Below are positions 25,974 through 34,378 of a stretch of DNA of 64,000 nt, one piece after another. Both the position numbers and the translations under genes were made by a program. Position 1 is the first letter of the stretch. Every line of letters starts with the position of its first letter. The stretch is from Variovorax sp. PAMC26660 (GTDB lineage Bacteria > Pseudomonadota > Gammaproteobacteria > Burkholderiales > Burkholderiaceae_C): contig NZ_CP060295.1 of assembly GCF_014302995.1 (NCBI RefSeq), positions 3,711,501 through 3,775,500 on the forward strand, written 5' to 3'. The notes beneath the pieces were generated by a model. That model made no database searches. It saw nothing but the letters and a program-made list of their open reading frames with translations, and was not told the origin of the DNA.

Positions 25974-27404
25974 TCAGTCGAAGGCCGCGGCCACGGGCGG
26001 CGCCAGCAGCGCGAGCAGCTCGCGCACGTCGGGTAGGTCTTCGATGGAACGCACCATGTGCTCGATGGATTTCTGCCGTGCGCCGTCGATCAGTCCGTCG
26101 GTCAGCGTGCGGTACTTGGCCGCGACCTCGTCGCTGGTCTGCGGCGACTCGATGGCGCGCGACGTGTTGCGATCGATCTGGATGCGCTGCCCGTCGGTGA
26201 ACGTGACGGCCAACCGCACGCGGCCGCGCTTGAGCGGTCCGCCGGCATCGAACTCGGGCTGGTGCCGCACCTCGATGCGCGGAATCAGCGCCCACACATC
26301 GTCGGCATCGATGCGTGCGGGCGCGAACTGCTTGACCATGGCTTCGCCGTCGAGCACCGCCACGGCCAGCGCGTAGCCGATGTTCATCTGCGCCCCGATG
26401 GGCGTGAGCGGCCGCTCGGGCTGCCACCAGCCGTGGTGGTAGACCGCATGGCTCACCTCGACCTCGATGCGCGCGATTTCTTCGGGCACCAGCTTGCGCT
26501 GCGCGCCGGCGTCGAACAGCGCATCGAGCGGCGAGTGGATGCCGCCCATCGCGGCATAGGGCTTGATGACGATGCGCTCCACCTCCCAGCGCTCGCCCAG
26601 TGCCTCGGTGATCTTCGAGGCGTCGGGGTCGTGGCCCTCGCCGAAGGTCGAGAGAAAGCCGCCGTACTCGCGCTCGAACACGCGCTTGATGCCGGTGTAG
26701 CCGCCCTCGGCCAGCACCGCCGCGTAGAGCCCGTTGCGTGCCGAAAAGCCGTGGTGCATGCGCTTGCACATCGCCTCGTATTGCGCGGCCATGAGCCCGG
26801 CCGACTGCGTGCCCGCCAGGCCCAGTGCGTCTTCGAAGCGCGCCGGGTCCAGCCCCAGAAGCTTGCCGACGGAAGCCGCCGCTGCGTGCGTGCCGAACAC
26901 CGAGCCCGAGTGCCAGCCGCGCGAGAGCATCTGCGCGCCGTGCAGCGCCATACCCACGCGCGGGCCGACTTCGTAGCCCGCCAGCGCGGCTTCGAGGAAC
27001 TGCCGGCCGCTGACCTTCAGCTCGCCCTCCGAGGCCGCCCACAGCGCGGGCAGCACGATCGAGGCGCTGTGCAGCGGGCCCAGCGGGTGGTAGTCGTCCA
27101 GCTCGAAGCTCTGGATGAAGGTGCCGTTGAGCAGCGCCGCGCCCGGTGCGCTGGTGCGCGCGCCCCAGCCGACGATGGTGCGGTCGCCGCGGCCTTCAAA
27201 CTTCTGCACGATCTGCGCGGCCGTGCGCGACCACGGCAGTTGCGCGCCGACGATGGCGCAGGCGATGCCGTCGAGCGTGAGCGCCTTGGCGCGTTCGCGC
27301 GCGGAGGCGGGTGCGGCGTCGAGGCGGAAATCGGCGAGCCAGTGGGCGAGGCGGCCGGTGGGGCCCGCGGGGTCGGTGGCTGCGGTGGTGTGCGTGGTTT
27401 GCAT
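25974..27404 (-). CDS. MmgE/PrpD family protein (476 aa)
   Basis: The family includes 2-methylcitrate dehydratase PrpD, cis-aconitate decarboxylase and epimerases of small polycarboxylates. Typical blocks: ALTLDGIACAIVGAQ, NGTFIQSFELDDYHPLGPLHSASIVLPAL (with the His-rich active-site loop), GYEVGPRVG, GWHSGSVFGTHAAAASVGKLLGLD and KPYAAMGGIHSPLDAL. The ATG at 27404 follows a GAGAAG site, 19 bp after the upstream Bug stop. In this operon it sits with PrpF, LeuCD-like and PrpB-like enzymes, so dehydration or isomerisation of a branched polycarboxylate is likely; the substrate is unknown. Confidence 0.88.
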   Translation of the reverse strand: MQTTHTTAATDPAGPTGRLAHWLADFRLDAAPASARERAKALTLDGIACAIVGAQLPWSRTAAQIVQKFEGRGDRTIVGWGARTSAPGAALLNGTFIQSFELDDYHPLGPLHSASIVLPALWAASEGELKVSGRQFLEAALAGYEVGPRVGMALHGAQMLSRGWHSGSVFGTHAAAASVGKLLGLDPARFEDALGLAGTQSAGLMAAQYEAMCKRMHHGFSARNGLYAAVLAEGGYTGIKRVFEREYGGFLSTFGEGHDPDASKITEALGERWEVERIVIKPYAAMGGIHSPLDALFDAGAQRKLVPEEIARIEVEVSHAVYHHGWWQPERPLTPIGAQMNIGYALAVAVLDGEAMVKQFAPARIDADDVWALIPRIEVRHQPEFDAGGPLKRGRVRLAVTFTDGQRIQIDRNTSRAIESPQTSDEVAAKYRTLTDGLIDGARQKSIEHMVRSIEDLPDVRELLALLAPPVAAAFD

Positions 27405-27423
27405 CGAGGGCTTCTCGGGTTCG

Positions 27424-28401
27424 TCAATCGATCTGGACACGGCCGTCCGTCACGGCCTTGCCCCACTTCTTCACTTCGGTCTGCAGGAAGGCGGCGAAGT
27501 GGGTGGGTGAATCCACCATCACCTCCGAGCCGATGGCGCGCGTGGCCTCCTGCAGTTCGGGGCTGGCCGCGGCGCGGTGGATGGCCGCGTTGAGCGCCTC
27601 CACCGTGGCCGGCGGCGTGCCGGCCGGCGCGAGAAAGCCGACCCACGAATTGACGTCGAAGCCCTTGAGGCCCTGTTCGTCCATGGTGGGCAGCGACGGC
27701 AACTGCGGGTTGCGCTTGAGCCCCGAGATGGCCAGCGCCTTCAGCTTGCCGGACTTCACGTGCGGCAGCGCCGCGGGCACGGCGTCGAACATCAGCGACA
27801 CCTGGCCGCCCATCAGGTCGTTCAGCGCGGCGGGCGAGCCCTTGTAGGGAATGTGATTGAGCTGGATGCCGGCCTGCGCCTGGAACATCTCCATCGCCAG
27901 GTGCGCGGTGATGCCGTTGCCGCCCGAGCCGAAGTCGACCTTGCCGGGCCGTGCCTTCGCATACGCGATCAGTTCCTTCACGTCGTTCGCCGGAAACGAC
28001 GGGTTGGCCACCAGCAGCAGCGGGCCCATGCTGACCATCGACACCGGCGCGAAGTCCTTCAGCGTGTCGTAGGGCAGCTTCTTGTACAGCGTCGGGTTGA
28101 TGGCCATCTGCCCCAGCGTGCCCAGCAGCAGCGTGCTGCCGTCGGGCGCGCTCTTCTTCACTTCCTGCGCGCCGAGGCTGCCATTGGCGCCCGCGCGGTT
28201 GTCCACGTACACCGGCTGGCCCAATTCCCGGGTGAGCGCCGCCGCGTAATTGCGCGCGATGATGTCCACCGTCTGGCCCGCCGGGTAGCCGACCACGATG
28301 CGCAGCGGCTTGGTCGGCAGCGGGCCTTGTGCCACTGCCGTGGTGGCTACCACGGCGAGGCAGAGCGCGCCAAGCGTGCGCCGCGAGATCGTTGCGTTCA
28401 T
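27424..28401 (-). CDS. Bug/TctC-family periplasmic receptor 2 (325 aa)
   Basis: Signal peptide MNATISRRTLGALCLAVVATTAVAQG, again with a twin Arg. Family blocks: KPLRIVVGYPAGQTVDIIARNYA, VYVDNRAGANGSLGAQEVKKSAPDG, VDFGSGGNGITAHLAMEM, LNHIPYKGSPAALNDLMGGQVSLMFD and SWVGFLAPAGTPPATVEAL. Strong GGAGGT site upstream of the ATG at 28401, whose first bases overlap the prpF stop (ATGA). Middle of the acid operon. Three Bug receptors in one operon suggest binding of several related acids, or differing affinities. Confidence 0.92.
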   Translation of the reverse strand: MNATISRRTLGALCLAVVATTAVAQGPLPTKPLRIVVGYPAGQTVDIIARNYAAALTRELGQPVYVDNRAGANGSLGAQEVKKSAPDGSTLLLGTLGQMAINPTLYKKLPYDTLKDFAPVSMVSMGPLLLVANPSFPANDVKELIAYAKARPGKVDFGSGGNGITAHLAMEMFQAQAGIQLNHIPYKGSPAALNDLMGGQVSLMFDAVPAALPHVKSGKLKALAISGLKRNPQLPSLPTMDEQGLKGFDVNSWVGFLAPAGTPPATVEALNAAIHRAAASPELQEATRAIGSEVMVDSPTHFAAFLQTEVKKWGKAVTDGRVQID

Positions 28402-29570
28402 GCGTGCACCTCCACCGGCACATAGACCTCGCCCGCCATCAGCCGGCGCGCCGTGCGCGTGAGACCGAGCGCGGTGAAGCGCGTGTCTGCCGGATCGGCC
28501 GATGCCTCGGCCACCACCTTCACCTCCATCACGCCCAGCGGATGGCCGATTCGCAGCGTGCCGGTGGCCGCGCGCGCCGCGCCGACGGCCTGGTGCACCA
28601 CCGACCCCGGCACGCGCGAGGCGGCGGCCGTGCACATCGAGCCGGTGCCGGCCATGCTGTCGTGGCACTTGCCGAGGAACACGAGGCGCGCACGCAGGTC
28701 CATGGACGCAGCTTCCTGCGTCTGGCCGTTGACGTCCGCGTAGTTGGCCGGCGGCGCGACGATCACCGCCAGCGGCAGGCCCGGCAGGTGCACCTCGCGC
28801 CAGTTGGCGTACAGGCCGATGCGCTCGCCCATCTTCGACTGGATCTCGCCCAGCGTCTCGATGAGTGCGCGGTCGGCGCTGATGGCGTCGGGCAGTTCGC
28901 TGCCGCTCATGCCGAGCGATGCCGCCGCGACGAACACGCAGGGGTTGGCGGTGTCGCACAGCGAGACCTCGATGCGGCGGCCGTCTTCCAGCGTCACCGT
29001 GTCCACCGCCTGGCCCGTCGGCAGCAAACGGCCGGTCTTGGCGCCCACGGTGCCCGCGTAGTCCATGAGGATCTCGGCACCCGTGCCGGGCACGCCCGGA
29101 ATGGCGCAGTCGCCGTGCACGCGGGCCTTGCCGTTCTTCACCTGCACCTTCGAGACCAGCAGCTTGTCGGTGTTGGTGTTGTAGATGCGCACGGTGGTCA
29201 CCGGCTCGACGGCTTCGACCAGCCCTTCGTCGATGGCGAAGGGCGCGACGGCCGAGGAGATGTTGCCGCAGTTGGCGTCGTAGCCCACGCCGTTGCGGTC
29301 CACGTCGACCTGCGCGAAGGTGTAGTCGACATCGGCATCCTCGCGCGCGGAGCGCTGGATGATCGCGACCTTCGAGGTCACGAGGCGCGAGCCGCCCATG
29401 CCGTCGATCTGCAGCACGTCGGGCGTGCCCATCGCGCGCTTGAGCAGGCGGTCGCGCGCGGGGCCCGCGGGCGGCACGTCGCGTTCATGGAAGAACAGCG
29501 CCTTGCTGGTGCCGCCGCGCATCAGCACGCAGCGAACGGCGACCTGTTCGGTCTCGGAAGGGAAAGCCAT
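28398..29570 (-). CDS. prpF: PrpF-family isomerase (390 aa)
   Basis: A diaminopimelate-epimerase-fold protein of the PrpF group, which includes aconitate isomerase, 4-oxalomesaconate tautomerase and methylitaconate isomerase. Key blocks: RCVLMRGGTSKALFFHERDVP at the N-terminus, DGMGGSRLVTSKVAII, VGYDANCGNISSAVAPFAIDEGLV (with the conserved Cys of NCGN), and HDSMAGTGSMCTAAASRVPGSVV (second Cys near the GTG motif). The ATG at 29570 has GGAGA upstream. In the operon it lies between two Bug receptors. A double-bond shift in an unsaturated branched acid is the likely reaction, which would produce the substrate of the LeuCD-like hydratase. Confidence 0.9.
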   Translation of the reverse strand: MAFPSETEQVAVRCVLMRGGTSKALFFHERDVPPAGPARDRLLKRAMGTPDVLQIDGMGGSRLVTSKVAIIQRSAREDADVDYTFAQVDVDRNGVGYDANCGNISSAVAPFAIDEGLVEAVEPVTTVRIYNTNTDKLLVSKVQVKNGKARVHGDCAIPGVPGTGAEILMDYAGTVGAKTGRLLPTGQAVDTVTLEDGRRIEVSLCDTANPCVFVAAASLGMSGSELPDAISADRALIETLGEIQSKMGERIGLYANWREVHLPGLPLAVIVAPPANYADVNGQTQEAASMDLRARLVFLGKCHDSMAGTGSMCTAAASRVPGSVVHQAVGAARAATGTLRIGHPLGVMEVKVVAEASADPADTRFTALGLTRTARRLMAGEVYVPVEVHA

Positions 29571-29610
29571 GGTGTGTCTCCGGAGTTCTGGAAATGAGGG
29601 CGGGGCGCGG

Positions 29611-30600
29611 TCACTCGAGCGGGTAGAGCTTGACCAGCGCAGCCATGCGCTCGCTCTCCTCGCGCACCTGCGCCGCGAAGGCGGCCGGCGTGTTCACCAC
29701 CGGCTCGGCGCCGGCCGAGGCGATGGTCTTGCGCACGTCGGCGTCTTTCACTGCTTCGCGCAGCCCGGCGACGATGCCCTGCGTCACGCTCGCCGGCGTG
29801 CCCTTGGGCGCGAAAAGGCCGAACCAGGTGACCGACTGGAACTGCGGGTAGCCGGCCTCGGCGGTGGTCGGCACCTCGGGCAATGCGGCGGCGCGCTTCG
29901 GGCCTTGCGTGGCCAGGATCTTCAGCGTGCCGGCCTTGTAGTGCGGCAGCGCGGCGGTGATGCCGGTGAACGCCATGTTGACGTTGTTGGCGATCATGTC
30001 GGTCACGATCGCACCGGTGCCGCGGTAGTTGACGACGATCAGGTTCGGCAGGCCCGCTTCGGCCGCGAGCTGCTTGGCGGAAATGCGCGCCAGCGATTCG
30101 CCGGTGCCCAGCGAGCAGGGCTGCGCGGCGGCCTTGCAGTACTGCACGAACTCGCCGAAGGTCTTCACCGGCAGCTTGGCGCTCACGACCACGGCCGCGG
30201 GCGATTGCGACACCGCCGTCACCGGTTCCAGCCGCGCGAGCGGGTCGATGCCCTTCAAGCCCGGCGTATAGCGGGTGACGACGATCGAGGGCACCTGCAG
30301 TAGCAGCGTGTAGCCGTCGGGCCTGGCCTCCATCACGCGGCGCGTGCCGATGAGGCCGTCGGCGCCGGGCATGTTCTCCACGATGACCGGCTGGCCCCAG
30401 ATCACGCCGAGCTGCTTGGAGACCGCGCGCGCCGTGGCGTCGGTGCCGCCGCCGGCCGCGTAGGGCACGACCAGCGTCACGGGGCGGTCGGGGTGCCAGG
30501 TGGTTTGCGCGGTGGCGGGCGCCGCGAGCGCGCAGAAGGCCGACAGCGCGAGCAAGGCCGATATCGGTGGTGGCTGGTTCCTGTTGAAGTGCTTGAACAC
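29611..30600 (-). CDS. Bug/TctC-family periplasmic receptor 1 (329 aa)
   Basis: Starts with GTG at 30600 behind a GGAGA site; the signal peptide is ISALLALSAFCALAAPATAQT. Family blocks: RPVTLVVPYAAGGGTDATARAVSKQL, VIVENMPGADGLIGTRRVMEARPDGYT, NLIVVNYRGTGAIVTDMIANNVNMAFTG and TWFGLFAPKGTPASVTQGI. It carries two Cys in the ligand lobe (YCKAAAQPCSLGTGES), unlike the other two receptors of the operon, so its ligand pocket may differ. Lies 37 bp after the YbhB-like gene. Confidence 0.9.
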   Translation of the reverse strand: MFKHFNRNQPPPISALLALSAFCALAAPATAQTTWHPDRPVTLVVPYAAGGGTDATARAVSKQLGVIWGQPVIVENMPGADGLIGTRRVMEARPDGYTLLLQVPSIVVTRYTPGLKGIDPLARLEPVTAVSQSPAAVVVSAKLPVKTFGEFVQYCKAAAQPCSLGTGESLARISAKQLAAEAGLPNLIVVNYRGTGAIVTDMIANNVNMAFTGITAALPHYKAGTLKILATQGPKRAAALPEVPTTAEAGYPQFQSVTWFGLFAPKGTPASVTQGIVAGLREAVKDADVRKTIASAGAEPVVNTPAAFAAQVREESERMAALVKLYPLE

Positions 30601-30637
30601 GTTGTCTCCGTTTTATGAATGAAAGGCGGCTCGCGAG

Positions 30638-31258
30638 TCAGGGCGCGATCGGTCGTTGGCGCCAGTCGCGCCGGAACAGGCCGTCGAGCCGGCCGCGCGA
30701 GAGCGCATGGGTGCGCAGCCAGGGCAGCAGCGTGGTCTCGCGCGACAGGCCGGCCGGTGGCGCGGCGTCGAGTGCGTAGAGCTGGAACACGTAGCGGTGC
30801 GGGCCATGGCCGGGCAACGGGCGGGGGCCGTCGTAGCCGCTGCGGCCCAGGCCGTTCAGGACCAGCGCCACGCCCGTGGGCGCGTGGCCGGCGTTCAGGG
30901 CGCCTTCGGCCAGCGCATCGATCGCGCGCGGTCCCCATGCCAGCAGGTGCGTGATCGCACGGGCCATCGGTACGTCGGGGTCTTCGCACAACAGCAGCCA
31001 GTGCGTGGCCTGCGGTGGCAGCGCATTCCACGCGAGCGCGGGCGACCGGTTGTCGCCGACGCCTTCGCCTGCGTGGCGCCGTGCCATCGCGCCGCCGTGC
31101 GCGAAGCCGGTGCTGCGCAGGTCGAGCGCGAGTGGCAGGCGCGCGAGCGCTTCGTCGCTGCAGGCCAGGCTCGTATCACCCGCATGCCGTCCGCGCGTGA
31201 GCAGGCCGGCCCAGCGCAGCACCCAGGGGTGCGGCCGGCGCGGTGCGACGGTGCTCAA
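30638..31258 (-). CDS. YbhB/YbcL-type PEBP-like protein (206 aa)
   Basis: A phosphatidylethanolamine-binding-protein-fold protein of the bacterial Raf-kinase-inhibitor-like group. Conserved parts: GDNRSPALAWNALPPQATHWLLLCEDPDVP (ligand-pocket D-P-D-V-P), THLLAWGPRAI, GRSGYDGPRPLPGHGPHRYVFQLYALD. The start is a TTG at 31258 overlapping the leuD stop (TTGA), supported by AAGGAG six bases upstream; no ATG fits. Such proteins occasionally sit in catabolic operons, with no known biochemical role. No signal peptide is visible. Confidence 0.8.
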   Translation of the reverse strand: MSTVAPRRPHPWVLRWAGLLTRGRHAGDTSLACSDEALARLPLALDLRSTGFAHGGAMARRHAGEGVGDNRSPALAWNALPPQATHWLLLCEDPDVPMARAITHLLAWGPRAIDALAEGALNAGHAPTGVALVLNGLGRSGYDGPRPLPGHGPHRYVFQLYALDAAPPAGLSRETTLLPWLRTHALSRGRLDGLFRRDWRQRPIAP

Positions 31259-31887
31259 GCCGTGGCTCCTTGCGCAGAGGGCCAGGCCCACGGCCTGCGC
31301 GCGCGGTCGGTCTGCTGCCATTCGCGGATCAGCGCATCGTCCTTCAGCGTGAGGCCGATGTCGTCGAGGCCGTGCAGCAGTGCCTCGCGGCGCAGCGGGT
31401 CGATGTCGAAGGGCCATCCGGTGCCATCGGGCGCGGTCACGGTCTTCGCATGCAGGTCGACCGTGACGGCCGCGCCGCCCGCGCACTGCGCCGCCAGCGC
31501 TTCCACCTGCGCGATCGGCCAGCGCACCGGCAGTACGCCGTTCTGGAAGCAGTTGTTGAAGAAGATGTCGCCGAAGCTCGGCGCGATCACGCAGCGCACG
31601 CCCAGACCCATCAGGGCCCACACCGCGCCTTCGCGCGACGAGCCGCAGCCGAAGTTCTCGCCGGCCAGCAGCACGGGCGCGTGGCGGAAGGCCGGCTGGT
31701 TGAGCACGCAGGTCGGGTCTTCGCTGCCGTCCGGGCGCAGGCGCAACGCCTCGAGTGCGTAGGGGCCGAGCTGGTCCTTCTGGAAAGCGGTGAGGCGTTC
31801 GATGCGCACGATCAGGTCGGTGTCGACATTGGCGCGCATCAGCGGCACGGCGGCGCCGGTGACGGCGGTGAAAGGGGTCATCGTCAT
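31255..31887 (-). CDS. leuD: LeuD-like small subunit of an isopropylmalate-dehydratase-type hydro-lyase (210 aa)
   Basis: The swivel domain of an aconitase-family enzyme. Blocks: MRANVDTDLIVRIERLTAF, VLLAGENFGCGSSREGAVWALMGLGVRCVIAPSFGDIFFNNCFQNGVLPV with the conserved GCGSSRE loop. The ATG at 31887 overlaps the leuC stop (ATGA). The substrate-recognition loop after VDTD differs from leucine-biosynthetic LeuD (IERL where E. coli has KQFL). No leuB or leuA is near, and the surrounding genes are catabolic, so I infer a hydratase for a pathway acid rather than leucine synthesis. Confidence 0.88.
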   Translation of the reverse strand: MTMTPFTAVTGAAVPLMRANVDTDLIVRIERLTAFQKDQLGPYALEALRLRPDGSEDPTCVLNQPAFRHAPVLLAGENFGCGSSREGAVWALMGLGVRCVIAPSFGDIFFNNCFQNGVLPVRWPIAQVEALAAQCAGGAAVTVDLHAKTVTAPDGTGWPFDIDPLRREALLHGLDDIGLTLKDDALIREWQQTDRARRPWAWPSAQGATA

Positions 31888-33362
31888 GTCAGTGTCCTCA
31901 CGTCGGTGATGCGGCCGGTCACCGCAGCGGCCGCGGCCATCGCAGGGCTCGCGAGATGCGTGCGCGCCCCGGGCCCCTGGCGTCCGACGAAGTTGCGGTT
32001 GGAGGTGGACACGCAGCGCGCCTGCGGCGGCACCTGTTCGCCGTTGGCGGCCACGCACATGCTGCAGCCGGGCTCGCGCCACTGGAAGCCCGCGGCCTCG
32101 AACACCTCGCGCAGGCCTTCGGCTTCGGCCGCGCGCTTGACGTTCTCGGAGCCGGGCACCACCCACGCGGTGACACCGTCCGCCACATGCCGGCCGCGCG
32201 CCACGTCGGCGGCGGCGCGCAGGTCGGGCAGGCGCGAGTTGGCGCAGGAGCCGATGAAGACCCAGTCGACCGGCGTGCCCGCGATGGCCGTGCGCGGCTG
32301 CAGGCCCATGTAGGCGAGCGCGGCCTCGACGGCCTCACGCGTGGCCTGGTCGGCCGCGGCGGCAGGGTCCGGCGTCGCACCGTCGATGGCGATGGCGTCT
32401 TCGGGGCTGGTGCCCCAGGTCACCGTGGGCGCGACGGCCGATGCGTCGATCGTTTCTTCGTGGTCGAACGCGGCGTCGTCGTCGCCCGGCAGCGTGCGCC
32501 AATACGCGGCCGCGGCATCGAAGGCCGTACCGGTGGGCGCGAAGACGCGGCCCCGCACCCATTCGATGGTGCGCTCGTCCGGCGCGATCAGGCCGAAGCG
32601 AGCGCCCAGTTCCACCGTGAGGTTGCACAGCGTGAGCCGCGCCTCGACATCGAGGGCGCGCACCGCCTCGCCTGCGAACTCGATCGCATAGCCCACGCCG
32701 GCCGCGGCGCCCAGTGTGCCGATGATGTGCAGCGCCAGGTCCTTGGCGGTGACGCCCGCGCCCAGCGTGCCGTCGCAGCGGATGCGCATGCGCTTGGGTT
32801 TTTGCTGGCGCAGCGTCTGCGTGGCCAGCGCGTGCGTGCTCTCCGAAGAGCCGACGCCGAAGGCCAGCGCGCCCAGGCCGCCGTTGGTGCAGGTGTGGCT
32901 GTCGCCGCAGATCACCGTGAGGCCGGGCAGCACGATGCCGAGCTCGGGCCCCATCACGTGCACGATGCCCTGGCCGGGATGACCCAGATCGTAGAAGCGC
33001 ACGCCCGATTTCGCGCTGAGGTCGCGCAACGCGCCGTGCAGCCGGCCGCCGAGCGGGAAGGTGCCGGGGGTGCGGCCCGGCTGGCTCGATGCGGCGTGGT
33101 CGGGCGTGGCGAAGTCCAGCTCCGGGTTGTGCAGCGGCAGCCCGCGCGCCGCCACCTCGGCCATCGCGGGCGGGCCCGAGAGGTCGTGCAGCAGGTGCCG
33201 GTCGATATGCAGCAGCGCCCAGCCGTCGCCGAGCGCGCGCACCACGTGGGCGTCCCAGAGCTTGTCGAACAGGGTGCGTGCCTCCCGCCGGGCCGCCCCA
33301 CGGGAGGCCAGCGCCCCCTCGGGGGGCAGCGATGCACGAAGCGATGAGCGTGGGGGTGTCAT
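31884..33362 (-). CDS. leuC: LeuC-like large subunit of an isopropylmalate-dehydratase-type hydro-lyase (492 aa)
   Basis: The [4Fe-4S] subunit of an aconitase-family hydro-lyase. Blocks: ARTLFDKLWDAHVVRALGDG near the start, VICGDSHTCTNGGLGALAFGVGSSE (cluster Cys), VFIGSCANSRLPDLRAAADVARGRH and EPGCSMCVAANGEQVPP (two further cluster Cys), SNRNFVGRQGPGARTHLASPAMAAAAAVTGRI. The only plausible start is the ATG at 33362, one base after the upstream stop; it adds about 28 residues (from MTPPRSSLRASLPPEGA) before the position where LeuC normally begins. That extension is encoded by an intergenic-type palindromic repeat. LeuD and PrpB-like neighbours point to a catabolic hydratase. Confidence 0.88.
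   Translation of the reverse strand: MTPPRSSLRASLPPEGALASRGAARREARTLFDKLWDAHVVRALGDGWALLHIDRHLLHDLSGPPAMAEVAARGLPLHNPELDFATPDHAASSQPGRTPGTFPLGGRLHGALRDLSAKSGVRFYDLGHPGQGIVHVMGPELGIVLPGLTVICGDSHTCTNGGLGALAFGVGSSESTHALATQTLRQQKPKRMRIRCDGTLGAGVTAKDLALHIIGTLGAAAGVGYAIEFAGEAVRALDVEARLTLCNLTVELGARFGLIAPDERTIEWVRGRVFAPTGTAFDAAAAYWRTLPGDDDAAFDHEETIDASAVAPTVTWGTSPEDAIAIDGATPDPAAAADQATREAVEAALAYMGLQPRTAIAGTPVDWVFIGSCANSRLPDLRAAADVARGRHVADGVTAWVVPGSENVKRAAEAEGLREVFEAAGFQWREPGCSMCVAANGEQVPPQARCVSTSNRNFVGRQGPGARTHLASPAMAAAAAVTGRITDVRTLT
33281..33360. repeat. Palindromic intergenic-type repeat at the leuC start
   Basis: Two hairpins in a row: CCTCCCG/CGGGAGG (33281-33307, 13-base loop) and GCCCCC/GGGGGC (33313-33327), followed by the conserved-looking tail GCACGAAGCGATGAGCG. 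This layout resembles short repeats scattered between genes in Comamonadaceae (from memory, not searched). Here it overlaps coding sequence and supplies the leuC N-terminus. Confidence 0.6.
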
Positions 33363-33363
33363 T

Positions 33364-34245
33364 TCAGCGGCTTTCCATCGTGGCGCCGGCATTGAAGCGG
33401 GTGCGCAGGGCATCCCATTCGTCCGCGCCGAAGCGGCGGAAGGTCTGCGCCACGGTGGCGTTCACCGTCGGCGCCTTGAAGGTCGCCTTGAGTTCGGCCA
33501 GCGCCGCGTCGCCCGCCTCGATGGCGGCCTTGAGCATCAGCCCCGGCAGGATCGCGAGCTTGTAGCCCATGGCTTCGGCCTCGCGCAGGTCGAACACCGG
33601 CGTGCGCCCGCCGGGCACCACGTTGAGCAGGCAGGGGCCGTGCACGCGCTTTGGTACCGCGGCCACTTCTTCGGCAGTCTGCATCGCCTCGACGAAGGCC
33701 AGGTCCGCACCGGCTTCAAGCGCGGCATTGGCGCGGGCGATGGCCTCTTCCAGTCCGAGCATGGCGCGCGCGTCGGTGCGGGCAATGACCACGAAGTCCT
33801 TCGTGCGGCGTGCCTCCACCGCGGCGCGGATCTTCGAGACGAATTCCACGCGCGACACCACCTCCTTGCCGTCAAGGTGGCCGCAGCGCTTGGGCGAGAC
33901 CTGGTCCTCGATGTGAATGGCGGCCACGCCGCGCGCCTCGTACTCGCGCACGGTGCGCGTCACGTTCAGTTCGTTGCCGTAGCCCGTGTCGGCGTCGGCA
34001 ATGAGCGGAATGGCGATCGAGCGCGCCATCACCGCCGCGTTGTCGACCATCTCGCTCATCGTGAGCAGGCCGAAGTCGGGAAAGCCACGCGCGGCCGAGG
34101 TGCCGGCGCCTGTCATGTAGACCGCGGCGAAGCCGGCCTGTTCGATCAGGCGCGCGCCGATGGCGTCGTAGGCGCCGGGGGCAATCACCATGCCGGGCGC
34201 ATCGAGCAACTGGCGAAGCGAGAGGAGCGTCGAGGAAGGGTTCAT
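33364..34245 (-). CDS. Isocitrate lyase/PEP mutase family lyase, PrpB or dimethylmalate-lyase-like (293 aa)
   Basis: A TIM-barrel C-C lyase. Hallmarks: LLDAPGMVIAPGAYDAIGARLIEQAGF, YMTGAGTSAARGFPDFGLLTMSEM, PLIADADTGYGNELNVTRTV (metal Asp) and IEDQVSPKRCGHLDGKEVV, where KRCGH is the catalytic Cys loop of 2-methylisocitrate lyase PrpB and relatives. Length fits PrpB. The ATG at 34245 follows an AAGG site. First gene of the nine-gene operon. I infer cleavage of the final hydroxy acid to pyruvate and a second acid (propionate or succinate). Confidence 0.88.
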   Translation of the reverse strand: MNPSSTLLSLRQLLDAPGMVIAPGAYDAIGARLIEQAGFAAVYMTGAGTSAARGFPDFGLLTMSEMVDNAAVMARSIAIPLIADADTGYGNELNVTRTVREYEARGVAAIHIEDQVSPKRCGHLDGKEVVSRVEFVSKIRAAVEARRTKDFVVIARTDARAMLGLEEAIARANAALEAGADLAFVEAMQTAEEVAAVPKRVHGPCLLNVVPGGRTPVFDLREAEAMGYKLAILPGLMLKAAIEAGDAALAELKATFKAPTVNATVAQTFRRFGADEWDALRTRFNAGATMESR

Positions 34246-34280
34246 GGCAGGGCCTTGTTCGGTGGTGTTTGAGTTTATGT

Positions 34281-34297
34281 GTTTATATTCTAAATAC
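34281..34297. promoter_or_regulatory. Candidate GntR/HutC operator and promoter
   Basis: An AT-rich island in GC-rich surroundings between the lyase gene and the divergent regulator contains the imperfect palindrome GTTTATATTCTAAATAC. A HutC-type regulator would be expected to bind such a site and control both directions. Confidence 0.45.
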
Positions 34298-34378
34298 AAC
34301 TAGATGGAATCCGCAAGCGCACGATTCGGCCGCCCGCCGGGCGTCTTGCTATGCTCGGCCCTCGTTTTTCCTTCCGTC

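Noticed and set aside
31255..33362. Leucine biosynthesis leuCD
   Set aside because: No leuA or leuB nearby; neighbours are Bug receptors, PrpF, MmgE and a lyase, and the substrate loop of LeuD differs. Retained as LeuCD-like only.
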